Assembly (NCBI GenBank): GCA_003864475.1
Contig: BGZO01000008.1
Coordinates: 1-49,883, forward strand
Source: Candidatus Termititenax persephonae
GTDB lineage: Bacteria; Margulisbacteria; Termititenacia; Termititenacales; Termititenacaceae
Reading direction: 5' to 3'
DNA length: 49,883 nucleotides
Part shown: in pieces, positions 17,881-25,369 of the stretch
How positions within the stretch are numbered: position 1 is the stretch's first letter
Layout of the letters: each line of letters starts with the position of its first letter
Made by a program: the position numbers and the translations under genes
Notes under the pieces: model-generated
What the model was told of the DNA's origin: nothing
Database searches by the model: none
Seen by the model: the letters and a program-made list of their open reading frames with translations, nothing else

Positions 17881-19791
17881 TCATAATTTTGATACAAAAT
17901 TCAACATCCCGCCCGCCCTAAGTATTTCTCGGTCTCTGTCCGATAAGTCATAGGCCAGCGTTATTTTCTGTCCATTGCTTTCGGCGCTGAGATTTTCGTT
18001 GGTTTTTAGGCGGGCGAGAATATTTGTGATTTTCCAGACCGCACCCTGCGTGATTTTGTCATAATCCGCCGGGTCGGTGAAAGTCAGCGGCAGAATGCCG
18101 AAATTGACGAGATTAGCTTTGTGAATCCGCGCAAAAGATTTGGCGATGACCGCTTGGACACCGAGATACATCGGGGCGAGCGCGGCATGTTCACGCGATG
18201 AACCCTGCCCGTAGTTTTCCCCGCCGACGATGAGGCCGCCTTTTTTCTCCAAGGCGCGTTTGGCAAACGTCGGGTCGAGACTGGCGAAAACAAAATTGGC
18301 GATGGCCGGAACATTACTGCGCAGGGGCAGGACTTTGGCTCCGGCGGGCATGATGTCATCGGTCGTGATATTGTCGCCGATTTTGAGCAAGACCTCTCCC
18401 GCCAAGGTCTCGGTCAGGGCTTCCCGTTTGGGACAGGGCTGGATATTAGGCCCGCGGATAATTTCGGTCTGGGGATTTGGCTCCAAGACCAGGCTGTCAT
18501 CTATTGTAAACTGCCGGGGCAGTTCAAATTCGTATGGCGCAAGATTTAATGTCCTCGGGTCGGTCAATCTGCCGCACAGTGCCGTCGCGGCGGCTGTCTC
18601 CGGTGAGACCAGATAAATGCCAGCGTCTTTGGTGCCGGAGCGTCCTTGAAAATTGCGGTTATTGGTGCGCACGGACACACCGCCGCTATTGGGGGCCTGT
18701 CCCATGCCGATGCAGAAACCACAGGCGGACTCGAGGATGCGCGCCCCGGCCGCCACGAGATGGCTCAAGGCGCCGTTGGCGGCAATCATGGCCAGAACTT
18801 GTTTTGACCCCGGCGCGATGCCGAGGGAAATCTGCGGATGAATCTTTTTGCCTTTAAGCATATAGGCGATAGTCATCAAGTCTTTGTAGGACGAATTGGT
18901 GCAAGAGCCGATTAGCACTTGGTCGACCTTTAAATCCGCCAGTTCTGCGGCTTTCTGCACAAGGTCGGGCATGTGCGGGCAGGCGACCAGCGGCTCTAAA
19001 TCGGACAGGTTGAGGCTGAACTCTTGGTCATAAACCGCGTCGCGGTCGGCGCACAATTCCTGCCAGTCTGCCGCGCGTCCCTGTGCCTGCAAAAAATTCT
19101 GGGTCTCCGCGTCCGACGGGAAGACGCTGGTCGTGGCGCCCAACTCCGCGCCCATATTAGCAATCGTGGCGCGTTCTGGCACGGAGAGAGTCCGTACGCC
19201 GTCGCCGCTGTACTCGATAATCTTGCCCACTCCGCCTTTGACAGTCAATTGGCGCAGGACGGCCAGGATAATATCCTTGGCGGAGACAAAGGGCGGCAAA
19301 TGTCCAGTCAAATGGATTTTCACGATTTGGGGCATGGTCAGATAAAAAGGCTGTCCGGCCATGGCGCAAGCCACATCCAGACCGCCCGCGCCGATGGCGA
19401 GTTGTCCGAGACCGCCGCCCGTGGGGGTATGCGAATCCGAGCCGAGCAGGGTCGTCCCCGGTTGGCCAAATCTTTCCAGATGCACTTGGTGGCAGATGCC
19501 GTTGCCGGGGCGTGAAAATTTAACGCCATATTTGGCCGCGACGGACTGCAGGTAGCGATGGTCGTCCATGTTCATAAAATCATTTTGCAGGGTGTTGTGA
19601 TCGACATAACTGACGGACAAATCAGTTTTGACTTGCGGCACAGTCATCGCCTCGAATTGCAAATAGGCCATGGTGCCGGTCGCGTCCTGCGTGAGTGTCT
19701 GGTCGATGCGGATGGCGATGGGTGCGCCGCGTTCCAGCCGGCCGTCCACGAGATGCTTGGCAATTATTTTTTCTGCGACGGTCAGTCCCAT
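17881..19791 (-). CDS. Aconitate hydratase
   Basis: A 636-residue aconitase of the shorter mitochondrial/clostridial-like form, which isomerises citrate and isocitrate. The three [4Fe-4S] ligands are Cys297 (SCTNSS), Cys357 and Cys360 (ACGFCIGM). The substrate-binding GSDSHTPTGGGLG (118-130) and the swivel-domain motif YGQGSSREHAALAP near residue 535 are intact. Homoaconitase/LeuC-like enzymes are relatives but smaller and split; length and motifs favour aconitase. It has a -10 box 7 nt before the ATG and appears leaderless. Confidence 0.92.
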   Translation of the reverse strand: MGLTVAEKIIAKHLVDGRLERGAPIAIRIDQTLTQDATGTMAYLQFEAMTVPQVKTDLSVSYVDHNTLQNDFMNMDDHRYLQSVAAKYGVKFSRPGNGICHQVHLERFGQPGTTLLGSDSHTPTGGGLGQLAIGAGGLDVACAMAGQPFYLTMPQIVKIHLTGHLPPFVSAKDIILAVLRQLTVKGGVGKIIEYSGDGVRTLSVPERATIANMGAELGATTSVFPSDAETQNFLQAQGRAADWQELCADRDAVYDQEFSLNLSDLEPLVACPHMPDLVQKAAELADLKVDQVLIGSCTNSSYKDLMTIAYMLKGKKIHPQISLGIAPGSKQVLAMIAANGALSHLVAAGARILESACGFCIGMGQAPNSGGVSVRTNNRNFQGRSGTKDAGIYLVSPETAAATALCGRLTDPRTLNLAPYEFELPRQFTIDDSLVLEPNPQTEIIRGPNIQPCPKREALTETLAGEVLLKIGDNITTDDIMPAGAKVLPLRSNVPAIANFVFASLDPTFAKRALEKKGGLIVGGENYGQGSSREHAALAPMYLGVQAVIAKSFARIHKANLVNFGILPLTFTDPADYDKITQGAVWKITNILARLKTNENLSAESNGQKITLAYDLSDRDREILRAGGMLNFVSKL

Positions 19792-19798
19792 GTGCTTA

Positions 19799-19804
19799 AT
19801 TGTA
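19799..19804 (-). promoter_or_regulatory. -10 box of aconitase gene, leaderless
   Basis: On the minus strand TACAAT (19804-19799) ends 7 nt before the ATG at 19791. Transcription would start at or within a base of the ATG. No Shine-Dalgarno sequence could fit. Confidence 0.6.
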
Positions 19805-19823
19805 TAATATTCCGGCTTTTATG

Positions 19824-19829
19824 TATAAT
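19824..19829 (+). promoter_or_regulatory. -10 box of trpD-like gene, leaderless
   Basis: A perfect TATAAT ends 6 nt before the ATG at 19836. TTGTAT at 19800-19805 is a candidate -35 with 18-nt spacing. The element overlaps the aconitase promoter region, so the two divergent promoters are about 20 bp apart. Confidence 0.6.
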
Positions 19830-19835
19830 AGGGAT

Positions 19836-20918
19836 ATGCGTAACCTGTCCAACGTGATTCAAAAACTCATCGATAAAAATACCTTTCCGCAAAGAGACGC
19901 GGCGGAAGTCATGGAGCAGATACTCTCTGGCAAATGTTCTGACGCTGAGCTGGGTGCCTTCCTGATTGCCATGCGCTTGAAGGGCGAGGACTCTACGGAA
20001 TTGCTGGGCTTCGTGCAGGTTATCCGCAGGCAGGCTGTCAAGGGCAGAGCGGCTGCGCCCAATCTGATTGACACCTGCGGCACGGGCGGCTGTCTGCAGG
20101 ACACTTTCAATATCTCCACTTTGGCGGCTTTTGTCGCGGCGGCAGCTGGAGCCAAGGTGGCCAAACAGGTTTACACTGACCCGGGCTGTGGTTGCAGTTC
20201 TCGGCAGGTGCTGGCCAGCTGGGGCATTGATATCGGGACCGCGCCTCCTGACCGGATGCTCAAACTGCTGGCGAAAACTGGTCTTACTTTTTTATACCTG
20301 CCCGTTTTTCATCCGCGCTTGGAGCAGTTGGTCAGGGTCGGTCAACAGATTGGCATACTTAATCTGCTCAATACGCTTTTCCCGCTCATCAACCCGCTGA
20401 AACCACGCGGCAGAGTCTTGGGTGTTTTCAACGAACAGATGACGACTTTGCTGGCGGGAGTGTTGCGTACCCAAGGAGTGCGGCGCGCCTTTGTTGTTCA
20501 CGGGGTGGAAGGTCTGGATGAGATTTCGGTCTCGGCGGACACGCGGATTTCCGAATTGCGTGGGGGGCAGATTGAGACTTATATGTTCAATCCCGAAAAG
20601 TTTGGGCTGGCGGAGAAGTCTGTCTCGGGACTGCAATGCTCCTCCGCCGCGGACAGTGCGCAGATTGGCAGGATTATTCTCTCTGGCCGCGAGGAATCGG
20701 AGCGCACGGACACCGTGGCTCTCAATGCCGGGGCGGCGCTGGTGGCCGCTGGTCTGGTCAAGGATTTGGCGGCTGGTTTCCAAAAAGCCCGGGAAGTTCT
20801 GCGCAGCGGCAAGGCTTGGAAAAAATTGGAACAAACGGCCGAGATTGCACAAAGTTTAGCAAAAAAACAGAAAAAACCGCTGAGACTGCTCAAAAATAAA
20901 CGCAAAACCCGCAAATAA
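19836..20918 (+). CDS. TrpD-fold phosphoribosyltransferase, atypical active site
   Basis: About 360 residues matching anthranilate phosphoribosyltransferase over the whole length: helical N-terminal domain, CGTGG (81-85), FNISTLAAFVAAAAGAKVAK, the HP...NPLKPRG region and EGLDEIS with the metal-binding Asp-Glu (228-229). However, the usual KHGNRS...SG(S/A)AD motif after VAK reads KQVYTDPGCGCSSRQV, the Asp after GTGG is Cys, and the Arg in the VRxxLGIRT region appears replaced. So it may have another substrate. No other trp gene is near. I start at ATG 19836 because the -10 box lies just before it; a longer frame begins at 19800. The C-terminal tail is Lys/Arg-rich. Confidence 0.72.
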   Translation: MRNLSNVIQKLIDKNTFPQRDAAEVMEQILSGKCSDAELGAFLIAMRLKGEDSTELLGFVQVIRRQAVKGRAAAPNLIDTCGTGGCLQDTFNISTLAAFVAAAAGAKVAKQVYTDPGCGCSSRQVLASWGIDIGTAPPDRMLKLLAKTGLTFLYLPVFHPRLEQLVRVGQQIGILNLLNTLFPLINPLKPRGRVLGVFNEQMTTLLAGVLRTQGVRRAFVVHGVEGLDEISVSADTRISELRGGQIETYMFNPEKFGLAEKSVSGLQCSSAADSAQIGRIILSGREESERTDTVALNAGAALVAAGLVKDLAAGFQKAREVLRSGKAWKKLEQTAEIAQSLAKKQKKPLRLLKNKRKTRK

Positions 20919-20985
20919 ACCCGCAAAAGTTGGCATAAAACCTGTAATTATCTGACCGAGAAAAGAAAATTAGGGAGGTCGAGCC

Positions 20986-21147
20986 ATGATGACCCGTGAG
21001 GATGCCAAAATCCGCGTTAAATTAAATGTCAATAAATTGTTTTTGAGCGGCGAGGTGGACACTTATGACGACTACGCTGACAGCGTGAATTACAGCTATG
21101 TTGATGAAAACGAAAAATTTTACAGACTGGCTGGCCTGATTCGCTAA
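20986..21147 (+). CDS. Small unknown protein, 53 residues
   Basis: Unrecognised. ATG follows a strong TAGGGAGGTC ribosome-binding site at a good distance, which is the main reason to call it. The peptide begins MMTREDAKIRVKLNVNK and is acidic in the middle (EVDTYDDYADSVNY). No membrane segment or signal. Upstream at 20930-20945 is TGGCAT with GG and GT 10 nt apart, a poor match to a sigma-54 promoter. Confidence 0.6.
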   Translation: MMTREDAKIRVKLNVNKLFLSGEVDTYDDYADSVNYSYVDENEKFYRLAGLIR

Positions 21148-21153
21148 GGGGGT

Positions 21154-21294
21154 ATGGTTATGCGAAAAACCGACAATCTAAAACTCGATGACAATAGCAA
21201 TTACAAGAAAACTAAAATCAAACACATTTTGCCGTCTTTGGCCGATGACAATGGCTTTGTGCGTATCGACCCGCGCTTCTGCACCGGAGCTTAA
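21154..21294 (+). CDS. Small unknown protein, 46 residues
   Basis: Unrecognised. It follows the preceding small gene by 6 nt and is probably in the same operon; a GGGGG run is its ribosome-binding site. ATG 21154 or ATG 21160 could start it. The peptide is polar with Lys/Asp in the first half and ends RIDPRFCTGA. Its stop codon overlaps the stop of the convergent gene on the minus strand. Confidence 0.5.
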   Translation: MVMRKTDNLKLDDNSNYKKTKIKHILPSLADDNGFVRIDPRFCTGA

Positions 21295-21662
21295 TGTTGC
21301 AGGATATTGTCTCCCTGTCCCACCCCCAGCTGGATAGTGTTGAGCGGCAGGGAATCGTTGGCTAGAGACGACCAGCGGCGTTGATATTTTAAGAAATTGC
21401 CCTCTCTGGTTTTTCCGCCGCCGGTGAGCGTGTAGACTGTCTTGCCCGCCTTGGCGCCGTATTCCAAGCCGTTGATTAGCAAACCTTTTTTCTCCAGATA
21501 GGTGCGGATTTCCAGACCGCCCGCGCCGTCCACGTCCGCCAGCATAGAGTCAATGCCGAGAATAAACTGGTCGTTCTCTGAGCCGATGTATATCTTCGTG
21601 TCAGCGCAGGCGACCGCCAAAATACTGAGGACAAGCAGTAAAACTTTTTTGAGCATATCCAT
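21291..21662 (-). CDS. Small exported protein of unknown function
   Basis: About 123 residues. The start at 21662 is set by an AGGAG site 7 nt upstream; the open frame extends further upstream without support. An N-terminal signal (MDMLKKVLLLVLSILAVACA) may be cut after ACA or be lipid-modified at the Cys, though the lipobox AVAC is imperfect. The mature part (DTKIYIGSENDQFILGIDSM...) includes LEIRTYLEKKGLLINGLEYG. Not recognised beyond being a probable periplasmic protein. Confidence 0.65.
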   Translation of the reverse strand: MDMLKKVLLLVLSILAVACADTKIYIGSENDQFILGIDSMLADVDGAGGLEIRTYLEKKGLLINGLEYGAKAGKTVYTLTGGGKTREGNFLKYQRRWSSLANDSLPLNTIQLGVGQGDNILQH

Positions 21663-21866
21663 AAGTTTTCTCCTCTCTAAAAAGATATCGTCATTTGCCG
21701 GAATTTGTTGCAGGGAATCTGTAAAAAAATGTCCGCTACGGCCATGGCAGAATGTCGCGTCCTCGCACGCGCGCCAGTGGGCAAAGGAAGCCCGCCCGGC
21801 GGCAAAATATTTACCCCGTGCGCCCAGCGTCAAGAAAAATAGTATGCAAGTTTTGCCCAGTCCATG

Positions 21867-21898
21867 TCGATACATAAGCACATCGATACATAGGCACA
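21867..21898. repeat. Two 16-bp direct repeats upstream of a small gene
   Basis: TCGATACATAAGCACA (21867-21882) and TCGATACATAGGCACA (21883-21898) are adjacent, differing at one base. They end 12 nt before the ATG at 21911 and could be a regulator site or a small tandem duplication. The ~170 nt before them (21690-21866) show nothing I recognise. Confidence 0.55.
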
Positions 21899-21910
21899 GG
21901 GGAGAGTTTT

Positions 21911-22132
21911 ATGGACATCAATAGTTTTGAGAAAACACTGCAGACAGGGATGAATCCCGCCAAATGGAGCAGTTCCAAGAACATCATTGAGGACGTTATT
22001 TCCGCGGCGATTAAGGCTTCCGAGGCCAAGGTAGCCAACCCTAAAGTGCTGGTCGATGCCGCGCTGCGCAATCCAGACATCTTGGCTGACATCAAGGCCG
22101 TGGCGGGGCGTTTGCTCAACGACAAGCTTTAG
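21911..22132 (+). CDS. Small unknown protein, 73 residues
   Basis: Unrecognised. ATG is preceded by AGGGGAGAG at good spacing. The peptide is largely alpha-helical by composition (NIIEDVISAAIKASEAKVAN, DAALRNPDILADIKAVAGRL), soluble, and without Cys. The codon use matches its neighbours. It is convergent with the sigma-54 activator gene. Confidence 0.6.
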   Translation: MDINSFEKTLQTGMNPAKWSSSKNIIEDVISAAIKASEAKVANPKVLVDAALRNPDILADIKAVAGRLLNDKL

Positions 22133-22217
22133 GCGGACTTTCAACTCACGGGAAATTGTCATCTGTCAGCCGCGTAACAAGAACATGCTTTGGTTAAACT
22201 TGGCGCAGGCTGGAAAA

Positions 22218-23231
22218 TTATCTCAATTTATTATAAACCGTTGCGCGGGTCAGGCCGAGGGACTTGGCGGCCCGGCTGACATTGCCGTGAAAATATTGGA
22301 GACGCTCGCTGATGGTCTCGCGCTCGATTTCCTTGAGGGTCTTGAGGCTGGCGCCGCCCAGGGCAGGTGCGGCGGGCTGAGCGTTGGGCGGCGGCGCGGC
22401 TTCGGACGGCGGATGCTGGGCGGGGTCAGAGGACGGCAGTAAATTACCGAACAATAAATCCGTATGCTCAATAATCTCCGTCGGGCAGATGAGATAGGCG
22501 CGCTTGACGACGTTTGCCAATTCGCGGATATTGCCCGGCCAACTGTAATGGAGCATACTGGCCTTGGCCTGCTCGCTGAAGCCGCGCGCCTGCTTTTTGC
22601 CGCGCAGGTTTTCCTCGCGCAGGAAATACTCTGCCAGCAGGATGATGTCCTGACCGCGCTCGCGCAGTGGCGGCACGGTTATCGGAAAAACCGCCAGCCG
22701 ATAGTACAAGTCCTCGCGGAAACGGTGCGCGGCGACTTCGTTAATGAGTTTGCGGTTGGTCGCGGAGATTATCCGCGCGTCTATCTCGATAATCTCATTG
22801 GAGCCGAGGCGCGACATCTGCCCGCTCTGCAGGACACGCAGGAGTTTGGCCTGCAGTTCCAGCGGCATTTCGCCGATTTCGTCAAGAAAAATTGTGCCTT
22901 GATGCGCCACCTCAAATTTTCCGGGTTTACTGCGGTCAGCCCCGGTGAACGCGCCTTTCTCATAGCCGAAAAGTTCCGCCTCGATGAGCGTCTCCGGCAG
23001 CGCCGCGCAGTTGACCGCGACGAAGGGCTTGTCCTTGCGCCCCCCTTGATAGTGCAGGATGCGCGCGGCCAGTTCCTTGCCCGTGCCGGATTCGCCCTCC
23101 AGCAACACCGGCACGTCGCTGTCCATGACCGCCTTCAGTTGCTGAAAAAGGCCGTACAGGGCGGGGGATTTGCCGATGATGCGTAGCGGCACCTCATCTA
23201 TTGTTTCAAATCTTGTTAAATTTTTTGACAT
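22218..23231 (-). CDS. Sigma-54-dependent transcriptional activator
   Basis: A 337-residue enhancer-binding protein consisting only of the AAA+ central domain and a C-terminal Fis-type helix-turn-helix, without receiver or PAS domain (PspF-like layout). Walker A is GESGTGKE (46-53), the sigma-54 contact loop GAFTGA is at 93-98, and Walker B GTIFLDEIGE is at 112-121. The last residues (NVSRAAKSLGLTRATVYNKL) are the DNA-binding helix. A Pro/Ala linker (about 275-300) joins the domains. It is divergent from hsp20, whose upstream region holds a sigma-54-like promoter, so hsp20 is the likely target. Confidence 0.92.
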   Translation of the reverse strand: MSKNLTRFETIDEVPLRIIGKSPALYGLFQQLKAVMDSDVPVLLEGESGTGKELAARILHYQGGRKDKPFVAVNCAALPETLIEAELFGYEKGAFTGADRSKPGKFEVAHQGTIFLDEIGEMPLELQAKLLRVLQSGQMSRLGSNEIIEIDARIISATNRKLINEVAAHRFREDLYYRLAVFPITVPPLRERGQDIILLAEYFLREENLRGKKQARGFSEQAKASMLHYSWPGNIRELANVVKRAYLICPTEIIEHTDLLFGNLLPSSDPAQHPPSEAAPPPNAQPAAPALGGASLKTLKEIERETISERLQYFHGNVSRAAKSLGLTRATVYNKLR

Positions 23232-23240
23232 TGTTTAAAT

Positions 23241-23269
23241 ATTTTACGTTAAAAATTTGATATTGTCAA
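23241..23269 (-). promoter_or_regulatory. Sigma-70 promoter of the activator gene
   Basis: On the minus strand perfect TTGACA (23269-23264), 17-nt spacer, TAAAAT (23246-23241), then 9 nt to the ATG at 23231. The mRNA would have a leader of only a couple of nucleotides. The -35 is embedded in the palindrome TTTGATATTGTCAAA (23257-23271), which may be an operator or the activator's own site. Confidence 0.7.
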
Positions 23270-23298
23270 AATATTATACATAAATATTTAAAAAATAA

Positions 23299-23314
23299 TG
23301 GCACGAAATTTTCT
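23299..23314 (+). promoter_or_regulatory. Sigma-54-like promoter for hsp20
   Basis: TGGCACG (23299-23305) is a perfect -24 element. Ten bases after its GG comes TC in TTTCT instead of the consensus GC of TTGCW, so the -12 element has a mismatch. A start near 23325 would leave a ~50-nt leader before the hsp20 ATG. The divergent sigma-54 activator gene next door strengthens the call. Confidence 0.6.
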
Positions 23315-23373
23315 ATAGCAATGGCATGACGCGCCGCGGACGCGAAAAAGAAAATGAAAGGAGATGGTCAATT

Positions 23374-23787
23374 ATGTTACCGACATTATTTAGGAGAGGG
23401 GATTTTGGCGATTTGCTGGACAGGATTTTTGACAGCCCATTGGAGAGCGAGCGCGGGCGTGGTTTTTACCCGCGGGTCGACATCCATGAGGACAAGGACA
23501 ATGTTTACGTCGAGGCCGACTTGGCCGGGCTGGAGCAGAAAGACATCAAGGTCGAGGTTGACGAGGACAATGTGCTGAAACTCTCTGGAGAACGCGAGTA
23601 CAAGCAGGAGGACGAAAACAAAAATTATTACCGTGTCGAGAGGCAGTACGGACATTTTGAACGGAGTTTTGCGCTGGGGCAGAATGTCGAGGCGGGCGGG
23701 GCCAAGGCGGAGTTTAAGAATGGCGAGTTGAGGCTGACCATTCCGAAAAAGGCCGATAAAAAACCGCGGACAATCGAGATTAAGTAA
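23374..23787 (+). CDS. Small heat shock protein, Hsp20 family
   Basis: A 137-residue ATP-independent chaperone. The alpha-crystallin domain covers about residues 35-130 (FYPRVDIHEDKDNVYVEADL, LSGERE, FERSFALGQNV, KNGELRLTIPKK). The start at 23374 is fixed by AAAGGAG; the open frame extends 16 codons upstream without support. It is followed by a clear terminator, so it is a single-gene transcript. The upstream sigma-54-like promoter is unusual, as bacterial Hsp20 genes mostly use heat-shock sigma factors or repressors. Confidence 0.93.
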   Translation: MLPTLFRRGDFGDLLDRIFDSPLESERGRGFYPRVDIHEDKDNVYVEADLAGLEQKDIKVEVDEDNVLKLSGEREYKQEDENKNYYRVERQYGHFERSFALGQNVEAGGAKAEFKNGELRLTIPKKADKKPRTIEIK

Positions 23788-23821
23788 GTCCGGCTACGAG
23801 CCGTGGATTTTCTTAAATAAT

Positions 23822-23854
23822 AAAGAGGGCAGTTTTTTTAAAACTGTCCTCTTT
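23822..23854 (+). terminator. Terminator after hsp20
   Basis: AAAGAGGGCAGTTTT (23822-23836) and AAAACTGTCCTCTTT (23840-23854) form a 15-bp stem with one G-U pair and a 3-nt loop, 35 nt after the hsp20 stop. A/T runs at the base of the stem make it usable from both strands. Confidence 0.85.
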
Positions 23855-23868
23855 ACGATTTTGCAATA

Positions 23869-23888
23869 ATTTTTTTTGCAAAAAAAAT
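23869..23888. repeat. Perfect 20-bp palindrome
   Basis: ATTTTTTTTGCAAAAAAAAT is its own reverse complement. It follows the hsp20 terminator. It may be a secondary terminator hairpin or a protein site. The rest of 23889-24097 shows no gene and no promoter that I would defend. Confidence 0.5.
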
Positions 23889-24097
23889 CTCAGTCATCTT
23901 TAACCGCCCAGTAGTTTACCAAAAAAATGCGGGTGGCGGAAAAAACACCAGAAAAAATCGATGTAAAAGAGAGCATATTTTTTCGATAAGTGGGTAATTA
24001 CTTTCTTGTAAAAATGTGATTTTCTCGGGAAAAAATATTTGCGACCAAAATCAGAAACATTTTTTTATTAAAGAAATAAATGTCCGGAGTTTTAAAC

Positions 24098-24190
24098 ATG
24101 AAAAAAGTTTTGAATCTAAATTTTTCGGATATCGGTGCTAAAAATATAGGCAATCCCAGCGCGTTATTGGCCAAAGCTTTTTCCGGTTAA
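24098..24190 (+). CDS. Possible 30-residue peptide
   Basis: ATG follows CCGGAG at 8-nt spacing. It encodes MKKVLNLNFSDIGAKNIGNP followed by SALLAKAFSG. It lies 51 nt upstream of the repeat protein gene and may be its leader peptide or an independent small protein. No family recognised; too short for much confidence. Confidence 0.4.
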   Translation: MKKVLNLNFSDIGAKNIGNPSALLAKAFSG

Positions 24191-24241
24191 TTCCAACGAG
24201 GAGTTCTGGCGTTTGGAAAAAAATCAAGAAAGGAGAAATTT

Positions 24242-25204
24242 ATGACAAATGAATTAGCAGTACAAAATATTAATTTGGAAAGTGAAGCGGAAAAAATCAT
24301 TCATGCCATAGAACGGGGAGGCACATTGTCAAACGGCAGCACGAGCCGGGAAATTGTTTTCAGGCCGAACTCCACGGCCTCGTCGGATATTCGGATTACC
24401 AAGGAGATTGTAACCCAGCCTGCGGCGGACAAACTGAGAATATTCTTGGGCAATAAGAATATCAATGCCACCGATATTAAATTTAAGGTAGAAGGCAGTG
24501 TGATTACCTTGCGCGGCTTTACGAGCCGGCAGCTGGAGGGTATCTTGCAGGCGCTTAATCTCGCGGATATCGCGCATGCCAGCAAATACAATCTGCTTGG
24601 CCATAGACTGCTGGTGTCAGTGGAGGATGTGGAGAGAGCCTGTGAGTTGACCGGGAACATCCTGACTTTGGAAGAAAAGCGGGATTATGCCAGGGACAAA
24701 CTGCTGAATCTTTTTACCGACTATGGTATTGCGGTTGAGCAGGTTCGGGTGGTGACCAACGGCCGTTTGAAAGCCAACATGATTGAGTTGATTGATGAGA
24801 CGGAAAACAACATTGCCAAGAAATTCCTGCATCAAGTTGGCCGGGTGTCCGTTTATGATGACAGATTTACTTCGGCTATTTTGGTGGAGGACATTATTCG
24901 GATGAGCGAGGAACGGCAGCAGCGCGTCAATGCCAAAGAAGAATTGCTGAGTATCCTGTCCGAATATGACATTGATACGAATAAAATCTCAATCTCTACG
25001 GCGGGCAATTATGGCTATAATGTAATTGAGATTTTCAATTTGAACGAGGCGGCGAGTAGCGAATATATTAAAGTCCGCGACGTGCTGCGCAATCTGAAAA
25101 TAGTCCCGGTTACCGAGAATGATAGCCACACGGTCGTGATCGTTTATGATGTGCTGGAATATAATGTGGCCAACCTGCCGCCGCACAAGCAAATGTCTTG
25201 GTAG
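24242..25204 (+). CDS. Unknown protein with three internal repeats
   Basis: A 320-residue soluble protein of unknown function. I see three degenerate repeats of about 70 residues: 64-130, 153-218 and 233-305. Their openings align: DKLRIFLGNKNINATDIKF, DKLLNLFTDYGIAVEQVRV and EELLSILSEYDIDTNKISI. Each runs through strands and a helix to a closing hydrophobic strand (LLVSVEDV, SAILVEDI, TVVIVYDV). The N-terminal ~60 residues are polar and differ. No signal, membrane helix or catalytic motif is visible. A strong GAAAGGAG site sets the ATG. A hairpin follows 50 nt after the stop. Confidence 0.75.
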   Translation: MTNELAVQNINLESEAEKIIHAIERGGTLSNGSTSREIVFRPNSTASSDIRITKEIVTQPAADKLRIFLGNKNINATDIKFKVEGSVITLRGFTSRQLEGILQALNLADIAHASKYNLLGHRLLVSVEDVERACELTGNILTLEEKRDYARDKLLNLFTDYGIAVEQVRVVTNGRLKANMIELIDETENNIAKKFLHQVGRVSVYDDRFTSAILVEDIIRMSEERQQRVNAKEELLSILSEYDIDTNKISISTAGNYGYNVIEIFNLNEAASSEYIKVRDVLRNLKIVPVTENDSHTVVIVYDVLEYNVANLPPHKQMSW

Positions 25205-25255
25205 AAACGCGGCAATATCTAACGGCTTTAAGCTAAACGCTTGATTTATTTGCAG

Positions 25256-25285
25256 GCCTGTCATTTGTTAATTCAGATGACAGGC
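25256..25285 (+). terminator. Hairpin after the repeat protein gene
   Basis: GCCTGTCATTTG (25256-25267) pairs with CAGATGACAGGC (25274-25285), 12 bp with one mismatch, followed by TTATTGTATATTG. A moderately T-rich tail makes it a plausible Rho-independent terminator. Confidence 0.6.
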
Positions 25286-25307
25286 TTATTGTATATTGTC
25301 TGTATTA

Positions 25308-25362
25308 TTTGGTACATAGTACTAAATAAACCATTGACAGTTATATTAATATAATATAGAAT
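25308..25362 (+). promoter_or_regulatory. Efflux operon promoter with two palindromes
   Basis: TTGACA (25334-25339), 17-nt spacer, TAGAAT (25357-25362), then 7 nt to the tetR ATG. The spacer contains a perfect 14-bp palindrome TTATATTAATATAA (25341-25354). A second palindrome, TTTGGTAC-ATA-GTACTAAA (25308-25326, one mismatch), lies just upstream of the -35. Both positions are usual for TetR-family operators, suggesting autorepression by the first gene. Confidence 0.75.
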
Positions 25363-25369
25363 ATTACAA

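Noticed and set aside
20928-20945. Second sigma-54 promoter before the small gene at 20986
   Set aside because: TGGCAT with GG-N10-GT matches poorly at the -12 element; reported only as a remark.
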